Below are positions 28,201-34,684 of a stretch of 64,000 bases of DNA, in pieces. The notes beneath the pieces were generated by a model. The model searched no databases, was not told the DNA's origin, and saw only the letters and a program-made list of their open reading frames with translations. This stretch comes from Aurelia coerulea. Taxonomy: Eukaryota > Cnidaria > Scyphozoa > Semaeostomeae > Ulmaridae. Position numbers and translations under genes: made by a program. The stretch covers positions 21,242,501 to 21,306,500 of the forward strand of contig CM076949.1 of assembly GCA_039566865.1 (NCBI GenBank), in the 5' to 3' direction. How positions within the stretch are numbered: the stretch's first letter is position 1; the number at the start of each line of letters is the position of its first letter.

Positions 28201-28672
28201 GTAGTCAAAATATAAACAAAATAAACCGATGAGGCCAGTGCAGACAATAAAATCAAACTTTTTCATGCATAATAACTGTTCGCCTGATTCACGGCCAAAA
28301 CGAGAATACGTCGTCTCGTTTGCTCTGTGAATCAGGCTAAATAACTGTGTAATTTTAATGCAAAGAGAAGAGATTTACCTACCTGACAGCAGATATCCTC
28401 TTCGATTTACCCTTCGACTCCACGCGTGTAGAATTTTGTGAATCACTTTTCGTTGATGAAATTTGAATCGCCTTTTCGTCTAACTCGCTTTGAACAAATC
28501 CATCATCCTTTCCATCTCTGGCTGACAATTTTGAGCTTGATGATTGCTTTTTCACTGGGATCCCGCTCTTTTTTGTGGCACTTTTCGCCGTGTCTTTATC
28601 TGGGTTGCTTTCTTGGTCTCCACTTGGAGTGGGCCTGTTACTTTCGTCTTGTTGATCTTTGTACGCTTCCAT
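1226..28672 (-). CDS. KIF12-like: KIF12-like kinesin motor protein, 3' end outside window
   Basis: Microtubule motor. Coding exons read on the minus strand: 28672-28383, 21526-21434, 20466-20388, 19301-19230, 18269-18220, 16550-16475, 15345-15296, 14724-14637, 13284-13054, 11959-11903, 11512-11449, 10062-9979, 9686-9568, 8265-8161, 7440-7360, 5003-4868, then tentatively 4136-4109 and 1297-1226. All have GT-AG borders and splice phases agree through 4868. The ATG at 28672 has an in-frame TGA 12 nt upstream. Residues 1-97 are a Lys/Ser-rich, low-complexity head; the motor starts near 122 (KVVVRVRPLN). P-loop GQTGSGKT is at about 204-211, switch I NDYSSRSH at 325-332, switch II DLAGSE at 381-386; the neck coiled coil [13 protein letters not shown] begins near 487. 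The stretch LPVRW..NGFYVE before switch I and the [11 protein letters not shown] context resemble KIF12 as I know it. Introns are heavily loaded with MITEs; intron 1 spans 6.9 kb. Kinesin identity is certain, KIF12 orthology likely. Confidence 0.93.
1608..1782. mobile_element. TTAA-flanked MITE, Kolobok/T2-like
   Basis: TTAA at 1604-1607 and 1783-1786 flank inverted termini beginning AGGCAGTCTGTTACG. TTAA followed by AGG is the signature of T2/Kolobok-type MITEs. Confidence 0.65.
2060..2432 (+). pseudogene. LINE (CR1/L2-like) 3' end fragment
   Basis: Plus-strand translation contains [12 protein letters not shown] and [14 protein letters not shown] with a following FKNELKAHL, the usual C-terminal end of CR1/L2-type reverse transcriptases, broken by stops. 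It ends in an (AATG)n tail, typical of these elements. Confidence 0.55.
2433..2760 (-). pseudogene. LINE (RTE-like) C-terminal remnant
   Basis: Minus-strand frames give [17 protein letters not shown], matching the GRPR.RW.DNI..W tail motif of RTE-type LINE polyproteins. Frameshifted and truncated; it sits tail to tail with the plus-strand fragment at 2060-2432. Confidence 0.5.
3022..3493. mobile_element. family E MITE copy 1, pogo/Tigger-like (TA TSD)
   Basis: Termini CAGTAAAAACCCGCGTAT and complement, flanked by TA (3020-3021, 3494-3495). The CAG ends with TA duplications fit pogo/Tigger. Copies 2 and 3 are at 9070-9539 and 10867-11337. Confidence 0.75.
3640..3985. repeat. inverted-repeat (foldback) element, family G
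   Basis: About 70-bp arms: ACAATAGCATCAGTTGCTTT near 3670 recurs complemented near 3945, extending to CTGGAGAC on both outer sides. A one-armed relative lies at about 42520-42650. Confidence 0.65.
4109..4136 (-). other. candidate 28-bp kinesin exon bridging the 3' region
   Basis: The exon ending at 4868 leaves phase 1, while the next recognisable exon (1297-1226, encoding [16 protein letters not shown]...) needs phase 2. A 28-bp exon here fixes both. It is preceded by a strong pyrimidine-rich acceptor (TTTTTTCTCCCCAG) and reads [10 protein letters not shown] across the junctions. The donor (GTGTCG) is weak. A rival mini-exon at 4819-4796 would lie behind a 48-bp intron but then gives a stop when joined to this one. 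Confidence 0.4.
4506..4712. mobile_element. family D MITE copy 1
   Basis: Inverted termini CATGGGTAGTTAGACAC and GTGTCTAGCTACCCATG; flanks GTCAAAT and GTCAAAA suggest a 7-bp TSD. The body is rich in TCCTCCGC/GCGGAGGA motifs. Confidence 0.7.
5096..5727. mobile_element. family C foldback element copy 1
   Basis: Arms of about 50 bp: TTACTTCTTAAAAAAGAGG and GGATCGAGCGTCC at the left, complemented at the right. TSD not resolved. A shorter relative lies at 7145-7320. Confidence 0.6.
5999..6522. mobile_element. family A MITE copy 2 (TA TSD)
   Basis: Left end CCGGTAGTCCCAAAG, right end complement of CTGGTTGTCCTG, TA on both sides. More diverged than the copy at 97-630. Confidence 0.6.
6630..7144. 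mobile_element. family B MITE copy 2 (9-bp TSD)
   Basis: TSD CCTTTTAGC at 6621-6629 and 7145-7153. The right end reads AACCTATGCT; the left end lost part of the terminus (AGCAAATCTTT). The duplicated target belongs to a family C relative whose other part is 7145-7320. Confidence 0.75.
7145..7320. mobile_element. family C relative, split by family B copy 2
   Basis: Outer inverted motif CCTTTTAGCTATTCTG (7145) and CAGAATAGCTAAAAGG (ends about 7316); it also has the GCTCGATCCA motif of the 5.1-kb copy. Its first bases are left of the B insertion. Confidence 0.5.
8309..8399 (+). repeat. (AATC)n microsatellite
   Basis: Tetranucleotide AATC with a few AGTC variants, about 22 units, 44 bp upstream (transcript sense) of the kinesin exon at 8265-8161. 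The overlapping ORFs are the repeat alone. Confidence 0.9.
9070..9539. mobile_element. family E MITE copy 2 (TA TSD), inverted relative to copies 1 and 3
   Basis: CAGTAAAAACCCGCG termini with TA flanks at 9068-9069 and 9540-9541. It lies 28 bp from the donor of the kinesin exon 9686-9568. Confidence 0.75.
10142..10657. mobile_element. foldback element with 8-bp TSD (hAT-like)
   Basis: TSD TAGAATCA at 10134-10141 and 10658-10665. Two arms of roughly 240 bp pair around a centre near 10395 (for example ATGCATAAAGATTGTAT and complement). Located in a kinesin intron. Confidence 0.7.
10867..11337. mobile_element. family E MITE copy 3 (TA TSD)
   Basis: Same termini as copies 1 and 2, TA at 10865-10866 and 11338-11339. 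Nearly identical to copy 1 and in the same orientation. Confidence 0.75.
12344..13018. mobile_element. piggyBac-like MITE (TTAA TSD, CCCTATTG ends)
   Basis: TTAA at 12340-12343 and 13019-13022; termini CCCTATTGTACCCGGG and the complement. TTAA plus CCC-starting termini is the piggyBac signature. No transposase frame is visible. Confidence 0.75.
14129..14326 (+). mobile_element. tRNA-derived SINE copy 1
   Basis: Pol III A box-like TGGCGCAGTGGT and B box GGTTCGATCCC about 50 bp apart, then a conserved tail region (GATCCCAGCGC..TGGCGCTAAAAA) and an (ACCTTC)n 3' end. Confidence 0.75.
14778..15080. mobile_element. family A MITE copy 3, 3' truncated
   Basis: Starts TA-CCGGGTGTCCCAAAAAAAG and follows the 97-630 copy for about 300 bp, then similarity stops. 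It begins 54 bp upstream (transcript sense) of the kinesin exon 14724-14637. Confidence 0.6.
15497..15640 (+). repeat. LINE 3'-tail fragment (3' UTR family)
   Basis: Shares GGTATCGT...GTAGT...TTTTGCAAGTAGCGTA...TGTAACTTTTTATTGG with 35300-35455, 46080-46310 and 62200-62330; the 46-kb copy joins it to a LINE ORF end and an A-rich tail. Confidence 0.45.
15981..16172 (+). mobile_element. tRNA-derived SINE copy 2
   Basis: Same A and B boxes as copy 1 (TGGCGCAGTGGT, GGTTCGATACC) and the same TTCACC-repeat tail. Confidence 0.75.
17412..17672. repeat. foldback repeat with poly-C/poly-G inner arms
   Basis: Outer arms CAATCTTAGACAAAAGTTG and complement; inner arms are GACCCCC...CCCCACTGCAATGTT against AACATTGCATTGGGGG...GGTCC. 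It abuts a family A fragment whose first bases are missing. Confidence 0.6.
17673..18117. mobile_element. family A MITE copy 4, left end lost
   Basis: GGTGTCCCAAAAAAGTATTCC at the left and GGGACCCCCGG at the right, with the family A interior between. Preceded directly by the foldback at 17412-17672. Confidence 0.55.
18344..18552. mobile_element. family D MITE copy 2
   Basis: CATAGGTAGTTAGACACCGC at the left, GTGTCTAACCGCACATG at the right. Diverged ends; TSD not clear. Confidence 0.55.
19354..19954. mobile_element. Tc1/mariner-like foldback element (TA TSD)
   Basis: Termini CCGGGTGCGCC and complement of CTGGGTGCGCC, TA at 19352-19353 and 19955-19956. Inverted arms extend almost 300 bp each. 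The CCGGGTG start resembles family A. Confidence 0.65.
20960..21285. repeat. inverted repeat
   Basis: GTGAGCACTGA...GTTTGC.AAATGCCTGAA at 21025-21070 pairs with CAGGCATTCTGCAAAC...CAGTGCTCAC at 21160-21225. TSD not found. Confidence 0.5.
21531..22700 (+). repeat. tandem segmental duplication, copy 1
   Basis: Begins AAAACAAAGAGAGAAG directly beside the acceptor of kinesin exon 21526-21434 and ends with a partial family D MITE (from 22550). It carries about 145 bp (22385-22545) absent from copy 2. Confidence 0.85.
22110..22178. repeat. 23-bp-stem hairpin, also in copy 2 (23263-23334)
   Basis: CCCAAGTCGTCTTGCAAG and CTTACAAGACGACTTGGGC pair around a 15-nt loop. Confidence 0.6.
22701..23714 (+). 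repeat. tandem segmental duplication, copy 2
   Basis: Repeats copy 1 almost base for base from the same AAAACAAAGAGAGAAG start through the family D MITE (from 23572). Differences are a 20-bp deletion near 22815, a TGTGGGC insertion in the small hairpin near 23322, and the missing 145 bp. Confidence 0.85.
23572..23780. mobile_element. family D MITE copy 4, end interrupted
   Basis: CATGGGTAGTTAGACACC to GTGTAGCTACCC; a 134-bp element follows inside the terminal TAGCTACCC. Copy 3 is the truncated one at 22550-22692. Confidence 0.65.
23781..23914. mobile_element. 134-bp MITE nested in a family D end (9-bp TSD)
   Basis: TSD TAGCTACCC at 23772-23780 and 23915-23923. Inverted termini GACTGATTA and TAATCAGTC. 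Confidence 0.65.
24679..25655 (+). mobile_element. 977-bp Mutator-like non-autonomous element, copy 1
   Basis: TSD CGATTTTAC at 24670-24678 and 25656-25664. Terminal inverted repeats of about 280 bp beginning AGCATAGGAATCATTCGTCG. 9-bp TSDs with long TIRs fit a TIR-type MULE. No transposase frame. Confidence 0.85.
25754..26730 (-). mobile_element. 977-bp Mutator-like non-autonomous element, copy 2 (inverted)
   Basis: TSD GTCCTCTAC at 25745-25753 and 26731-26739. Same length as copy 1 and close to its exact reverse complement, 98 bp away. The different TSD shows an independent insertion. Confidence 0.85.
26855..27600. repeat. AAGAAACT-rich dispersed repeat, interrupted
   Basis: GAGAAACTAAGAATTGGACC and AGTTTCTTAAAATT, recurring at 21670-22010 and, inverted, at 53700-54062. 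Split by the element at 26918-27209. Confidence 0.5.
26918..27209. mobile_element. family P element copy 1 (8-bp TSD, G/C-run ends)
   Basis: TSD ATTTGAGT at 26910-26917 and 27210-27217; ends GCCGGGGGAGGTACTTG and AAGTACCCCC...CCGGG. The interior is a 33-bp tandem repeat (TTTTGCGAAAAAGTATACCC), about three clear units then decay. Confidence 0.75.
28281..28338. repeat. small hairpin
   Basis: GCCTGATTCACGG...AACGAGA pairs with TCTCGTT...CTGTGAATCAGGC around an 8-nt loop, 45 bp downstream of the kinesin exon 1 donor. Confidence 0.5.
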
Positions 28673-30385
28673 CCGATGGATTCATTCATACTAATGTCAA
28701 AAGTTTCTGATTTCCATTTGAGACGATAAAATAAATTCGTTGATAGTAAATCTTTATCTGTAGCTGTCCGTCTCTAATCTTGCAGTCTCTGTGAGGTCAG
28801 CAAGTGGTTTCAGATCTCTTGAGATAGATGTTTACATTTCACACGACTTCACGTGCAGAATTTGGCAAACACATTCAACAACTTTCCACGTAAATTCCAA
28901 TAAACCTCAAATTCCCTGTCGACCGGACACCAGGCGATCGTTTGAGTGCTGTAATGTTTGACTTCCTTGCTCAGCAAGAAGTGGCTGCATTTCTGATCTT
29001 ATCTGCAAATTTGGGGAAATATTCTAACAGTTCCTATCTAAATTCTAGTTACTACTCCAAAAACGTGACTGTACCTTGAATCAAGCTGTCTATAAACTAG
29101 AAACCCGGCGATCAGCAAGTTGCAGCAGACTTCTTAATTTCGTCAATCAGCAAGTGACTTCACAGCTCTTGAAACCTCTTGAAATACCCTCTATGATTTT
29201 GCACTTCCTCTATAGAACTTTGAAAGAGAGCTTTATCAATTCCAACATACCAAGACACATCAGCTATCGATCATATAAACCAGGCGATCGGCGATCTGTT
29301 TATGTTTGGATTCACTTTCGACTGTACGCACGAGTAAAGCAGTAAAGTACGCCATTTTAAGCTGGTCTCTGATTCATTCACTAACCAAGTCACGTTTCCA
29401 TGGTGATAATCCTTGATTCCGTTGTGATTTCCTTTATTACCGTACAGTACTCCATTACCACAATTTCATAATTTATAGCTTAGTGAAAAATTTACGAGCT
29501 GCTTCTACTGAATTTTATCTCAATGAAATTATGTGTTTATTAATTTAACATGATGTGCGTGGACTAGTGCATTTTTTCCACAAAAGCTCTCAAAGTTTTA
29601 CTCGAAATAATTCAATTGCTATTAAAAATAACGTCTTTTTCTTCGAACTAAAACCAAATTCACTTGAAATTGCATTAATGTCAAAACACACGCAGTGCCA
29701 CCCACTCAACTTTACATTTAATTTCACGGTATAGAAATCTGAGGGTTACAAAAATGTAAACAAGAAGAGAAGTAGAAGAGAAACTTTTGCTCAAAGAACC
29801 GAGAGATAAAATTCTGTTGGTTACCAAATATCTACTACTGTACTATGCACAAAAGTTTGATGTTTTTGCTTTTGCCGCAACGTTGCGCCTAAAGTACTGA
29901 ATTCTGCTGAAGAGAATGCTAGACAATGTCCCACAGAAATGACTGGTCGGCAAGGACGACCAGCTTACATATAGTTGCACCTGAACAGATCGAAAGGTTG
30001 CCTCGCTAATGTGTCTAAAGAACTCACATGGACTACTATGTACGTATAAAAGGAAGGAATTCGAAATAGGGGGGGGGGGGACACATTGACATCGATGACA
30101 ATCAGTGGCGTGGTGGATCCAAATTGGCTGGGGGGGGCACAACTTTGGTTTGGCGCCCCTTAGAAAACGTTGACTGTTGTCTCTTGTCTCTTACACAACG
30201 CGCCAAGGCTTTTTAAGATGGGGTCCTTCTTTAGAAAATGCTTTGATTGTCGGATTTTAATGCTGAGCTACACATCGTAAATCTTATCTAACAGCAATTA
30301 TTTTTAGATTCTTCATACGTCAACTCGAAATACGTTGACTTGACTGCATTGCGTTTCTTTCTGACATTTATCACCAAACTAGAAG

Positions 30386-30832
30386 CTTGATATACGAAAA
30401 GAAATTAATCTGACAATCATCAGTGCTTTTTGCGGCATGCTTCAAAACCATTTAATCCTAAATTTCCCAATAGACCATTTTGATATATAGGAAAAAGGTC
30501 TGGGGAGAGCAATATTTTTCTGGTAAATAGCGGACACAATGCATTTTGTAGAGTTCAATTTATCGTTCGTAAAAGCCGTGGCAGCCATTTGCCAGAAATG
30601 TGTCCGCCATTTTACTAGAAAAATATTGCTCTCCCCAAGCCCTTTCTAAATGTAAAATGGTCTACTGTAAAATCAATCACAAGACCAGGTATATCTTGGA
30701 GAATAATTTCATTACTTTGGTCTTTGATCTTCTACTGGTCAAAGAAAAAAATTCAAACATCGGCCAAGCAATCAAATGTTGGTTATTTTTCAAGTCTTCA
30801 AACAGGAGTACTTTTTTCAGGGATAGCCGGTA
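30386..30832. mobile_element. family A MITE copy 5, left end lost, interrupted
   Basis: The right end reads AACAGGAGTACTTTTTTCAGGG..GCCGGTA; the interior matches the other copies. A 194-bp element (30471-30664) is inserted in it. Confidence 0.55.
30471..30664. mobile_element. 194-bp MITE nested in family A copy 5
   Basis: Ends TAGACCATTTT and AAAATGGTCTA; long inner arms (GGAGAGCAATATTTTTCT and complement). TA could be the TSD. Confidence 0.65.
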
Positions 30833-31372
30833 TCTCATAGCAGGATTTTGCTGACACCAGTGTGATGAAACTAAATAACAAAGACATCGCTAAGCAACGG
30901 GCGATATGTCACAAAAGTATCTTTCCGATCTGTTTATCAAATATTCTAATCAATGGAAACAAGCAAAGCTTGTGTTATCAAAAGACAATTTAAAAACCAA
31001 CAATGCAACTTTATGGTTACGGTAGCGTTATGGTTTTAAGATAAGAAATCAGCAAATTCGCCTGTTTTTCATCCAGCAGCACATCTTAATGACGTACTTC
31101 CAATGAAATGCTATGTTCATGTGGTCAGTTATAAGTACAAAAACTTATATCAAATGCAAGGGGCTACCAAAGAGTTGAATATTGAATGTTTACTGTGCAT
31201 TGGCAAATGACAGAATGACGCAACTTTGAACGCTAATAAAAATATTTTGGAGTAAGATAGTTGAATTTGATTTTTGAATATTGATGTGGACGATATGGTC
31301 TTCAATTTTAACAACAAAATAAAAAATCGATTAAAACTTTAATGTATTTAAAAAAAGGTTTATGTAAAGGTT

Positions 31373-31530
31373 AAGGTTATACATCGAGTCATTAATTTAT
31401 CATTTCGCTCGTGATATATCGACCTCGTTTCCTTTCATTCTACCCCTCCTGCGAAGGCACCATTTTAGTCCCCACGCGTGGCGGCAGATTGACCTGACCT
31501 GGAGGGCCTTGGAGAAATTATACCACATTT
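31373..31530. repeat. one-armed relative of the 58.4-kb inverted-repeat element
   Basis: ATACATCGAGT, GTGATATATCGAC, CCTGCGAAGGC.CCATTTTA and GAGGGCCTT occur in the same order as at 58440-58570. Confidence 0.55.
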
Positions 31531-31860
31531 GAGTGGCATAATGGCTCTGTCTGGGTCACGTCCAACTGCCACGAGTAGGGATTAAAATTGTTACTTGATA
31601 TTTTGGTACGTCGACTATGATCAGAAACAAAATAAACCTTTAATTCAGAGTTTCCTGCATCCCGTGCTGTCATCAAGTTATGGGTGAAAAAGCAAACCAA
31701 GTGAACAAGGCCGGATAATTCTCATAAAATGACATACTGATCTATATAAACAGTGTAAGAGGACTAATGCTCAAATTAAATTACTACAAGAGTTTAAGAA
31801 TTACAAATAATTGTCATTAATCACTACATTCTAGAAGCTGAGCAGCCACTAGACATTGGG

Positions 31861-32122
31861 CAGGACCTAGGACCCAGGACCCAGGACCCAGGACCCAGGA
31901 CCCAGGACCCAGGACCCAGGACCCAGGACCCAGGACCCAGGACCCAGGACCCAGGACCCAGGACCCAGGACCCAGGACCCAGGACCCAGGACCCAGGACC
32001 CAGGACCCAGGACCCAGGACCCAGGACCCAGGACCCAGGACCCAGGACCCAGGACCCAGGACCCAGGACCCAGGACCCAGGACCCAGGACCCAGGACCCA
32101 GGACCCAGGACCCAGGACCCAG
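31861..32122 (+). repeat. 7-bp minisatellite (CAGGACC)n, about 37 units
   Basis: Unit CAGGACC repeated with only one variant base, near the left edge (CCTAGG). All frames through it are repeat artefacts. Confidence 0.97.
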
Positions 32123-32176
32123 TTGATATTTATTATATGATATTTCGTGTTTTTTAGACACAAATCTTCTGTTATT

Positions 32177-32360
32177 AGCATGCTGATTTTATTTGATCAC
32201 TTTGGCAAATGATTTCATCAAATAGCCAGGTCTTATCTAAGCAGACTGATGACTTACTTGCGGTTGCACTTCCACAGCTGAACCACAGCAGGCAGCCTCA
32301 TTTAGTAATTTTAATTTGATGAAATCATTTGCCAAAGTGATCAAATAAAATCAGCATGCT
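32177..32360. repeat. inverted repeat beside the minisatellite
   Basis: Arms of about 46 bp starting AGCATGCTGATTTTATTTGA and complement ending at 32360. It is followed directly by CTAGACATTGGG (32361-32372), which also precedes the minisatellite (31849-31860). Confidence 0.75.
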
Positions 32361-33055
32361 CTAGACATTGGGGATGAAAGTCTTCAGTTTAATATTCCTT
32401 CAAAATTCCAATACTGTCTTTGTGAGTTATGTCAATATGTATTCACATTTTTTGGATCCTCCTCCAGAAAATTCGCAACACATTAACAAAGTCAATATGA
32501 TTCTCAAACAACCATGGCCTAAAAACTGGGCACGGTGGTTAGAATGTTCTCGAACATGAGATCAAACGCCCACTACAAAACCAGTAGGAGTGTTATCTAT
32601 CAAGTCAACCTACCATGTACAAAACTCACACAAGGAAGCTTGTTGTAGTTTAACAATGTTAACCATACTGACACGGACATCACATATCTTTTGAAGATTT
32701 TAGAAACACATTCAATTAATGTACTTAAAAGGGTTCCTGTTGTCTTATCTCCAAATTTCGCTCGAAAAGGTGGTTCTGAAGTTCTTTGATGGGCAATATC
32801 ACACAGCCGTTTACCTGCTTTTTCGAAAATGAAAGCATCATTTTGAAGACAAATCTTTATATTTTGCAGAGGAAAAACCAAAAATTCATATCTTTTACAA
32901 TTGCTTGGGTATAAGTGTATTTTAACGAGCACTTTTTGGGGGCTAGCGTGAAACCACACAAAAATTAGCAGAAAACAATGGTGAACATAGGACACATGCG
33001 GTGTTTACAGATTTGTTTACAGTCTGGTGACAGAGCCCCCTTAACTGTACCTTAA

Positions 33056-33217
33056 AGGGGGCTTTGCAACCAGCATACGTTGCAAAAATATTTCATTTTC
33101 AAATCTCGTTCAGATCTTTCCTTGGTGGCCATTATCGTAGACCATGAAAATTGCGACAAGACAACGAAAAACCACTAAATGATGCATTCACAAAGCATGC
33201 CGGTTGCAAGGACCCCT
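33056..33217. mobile_element. TTAA-flanked MITE, Kolobok/T2-like
   Basis: TTAA at 33052-33055 and 33218-33221; ends AGGGGGCTTTGCAACC and GGTTGCAAGGACCCCT. Confidence 0.65.
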
Positions 33218-33379
33218 TTAACTGCACAACGGTATCTTTAGGGTGCCCTAGCATGTTATAGAAATTAATGCAGCAATACCGAAGGACACAAAATCATTGA
33301 CAATGCTTACTAACACTTCAAAGGCTAGCGTTTGTCTTGTAAAAGTCAGCAGCGTGAACAGTCAAATGTTGCGAAGTCC

Positions 33380-33907
33380 AGCATATAGGTTCCAAATCTT
33401 TAAATGGACGTAAAAAGGTGGGTGCAAATTCAATGACCTATTTCTTCTAAATGAATGGCTTGACAGAAACTTTAACTACTTATCTATAATTCTACCGTTG
33501 GATTTTTCGGAAATTTTGAATATTTTTCGAATTTACGGCGTATTTCATATTTCAATTCATTTTAGGACGTGACATCATCAAATTGTTAAATCATAAAGTA
33601 GAAGAGTGACAGACTTTTGCTTGATACAGTTTTTTGTAGGCATCCATAAATTATGGGTTTCTTGGAAAACGCTTCATGTTGCACCAAAAATTTTAGAAAT
33701 TACTATGGTTTTAAGCTTTTTTCAAAATATTTCTTGAATTCTTGAAAAAAGAAAAACACTCTGATTCTGAAAATATTGAAAATTTAAAAAAAGTCCAACG
33801 GTAGAATTATAGCGATTTAGCTAAAGTTTCTTTGCAGTTATCATTCACTTCAAAGAAATAAGTCATTGAATTTTAGTCCAACCTTTTTAAAGATTTGAAC
33901 CTAAGCT
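33380..33907. mobile_element. family B MITE copy 3 (9-bp TSD)
   Basis: TSD GCGAAGTCC (33371-33379) and GTGAAGTCC (33908-33916); ends AGCATATAGGTTC and GAACCTAAGCT. Confidence 0.75.
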
Positions 33908-33950
33908 GTGAAGTCCCACTGAAGTGTAGGCAGCCTAGCCATCTGCTTAA

Positions 33951-34380
33951 AGGACAAGTCTGGGGTTGGAATAATTGTTCATAAAATGAAAGATCACAAT
34001 GTTGTGAATGGTGTGTCGTACTTTTTTCCAACCTTCTCTGTCTTTTCTCTGCGAAATTGCGTATTTCAATATTTGAAATGAGCGAAATGACGTCATTATT
34101 CATGACGTAATTTCACCCATTTTGCCTTCGACCTGAACGAGGCTGTTTTCTTATACAACTCTCATAGTAATTTCCGACGTCACAATCAAGCCTCCAAACC
34201 GAGGCTAGCTATTTTAACGCGCTTTACAAAATGGCGACGACATTGAGCCTAACTTACGAAAAATGTCGTACGAATTTACAACAGAAAACATCTCAAAACG
34301 TCGAAAGAAGTAACAAGTGATGTTTGGCAGTTGGCAAGGTTGCTTTTTGACATTAATTGTAGAAACCCCGGACTTGTCCT
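33951..34380. mobile_element. TTAA-flanked MITE, Kolobok/T2-like
   Basis: TTAA at 33947-33950 and 34381-34384; ends AGGACAAGTCTGGGGTT and ACCCCGGACTTGTCCT. A truncated relative lies at 37430-37537 (ends CCCCGAACTTGTTCT-TTAA). Confidence 0.7.
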
Positions 34381-34684
34381 TTAAAAGGTATATTCTAAGT
34401 TAGTTTGCGACAGAAGTAGAGTAATGCTTTATCATAGTGAAAATTATTCAGAGTTTAACAATAGCAAGAGTTATGCATTGTTATGCATTGTCCATTGTTC
34501 TATCATTTTGTATGTACAGCAGGTAATACTTATAATGTTTTCGATACTTTTTAAATACTTGAAATCAGTAATACCTCCCAGTGCTGAACCAAATAGCAGC
34601 ATTTTAGGCATACGCAATTGATCAGGTTGATCTGCAATAATTTGGTGGGAAAAAATCTCAGGATGAAATAACTTACAATTGCTG

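Larger units (their letters stand above)
28673..34684. other. kinesin-septin intergenic region, no gene seen
   Basis: It holds imperfect direct repeats (28790-28945 against 29140-29300, sharing CAGCAAGTG and CCAGGCGATCG), a G-run repeat at 30068-30145, and the elements listed separately. A 131-residue minus-strand frame at 32600-32995 has no recognisable motif or splice context and is not called a gene. Confidence 0.6.

Noticed and set aside
31817..32181. Open frames of 104-114 residues with a WVLGPGS repeat
   Set aside because: They are translations of the 7-bp minisatellite; no splice context or non-repeat protein sequence.
32600..32995. 131-residue minus-strand frame in the kinesin-septin interval
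   Set aside because: No recognisable domain, no splice partner, and the surrounding sequence is repeat-dense. Chance cannot be excluded.
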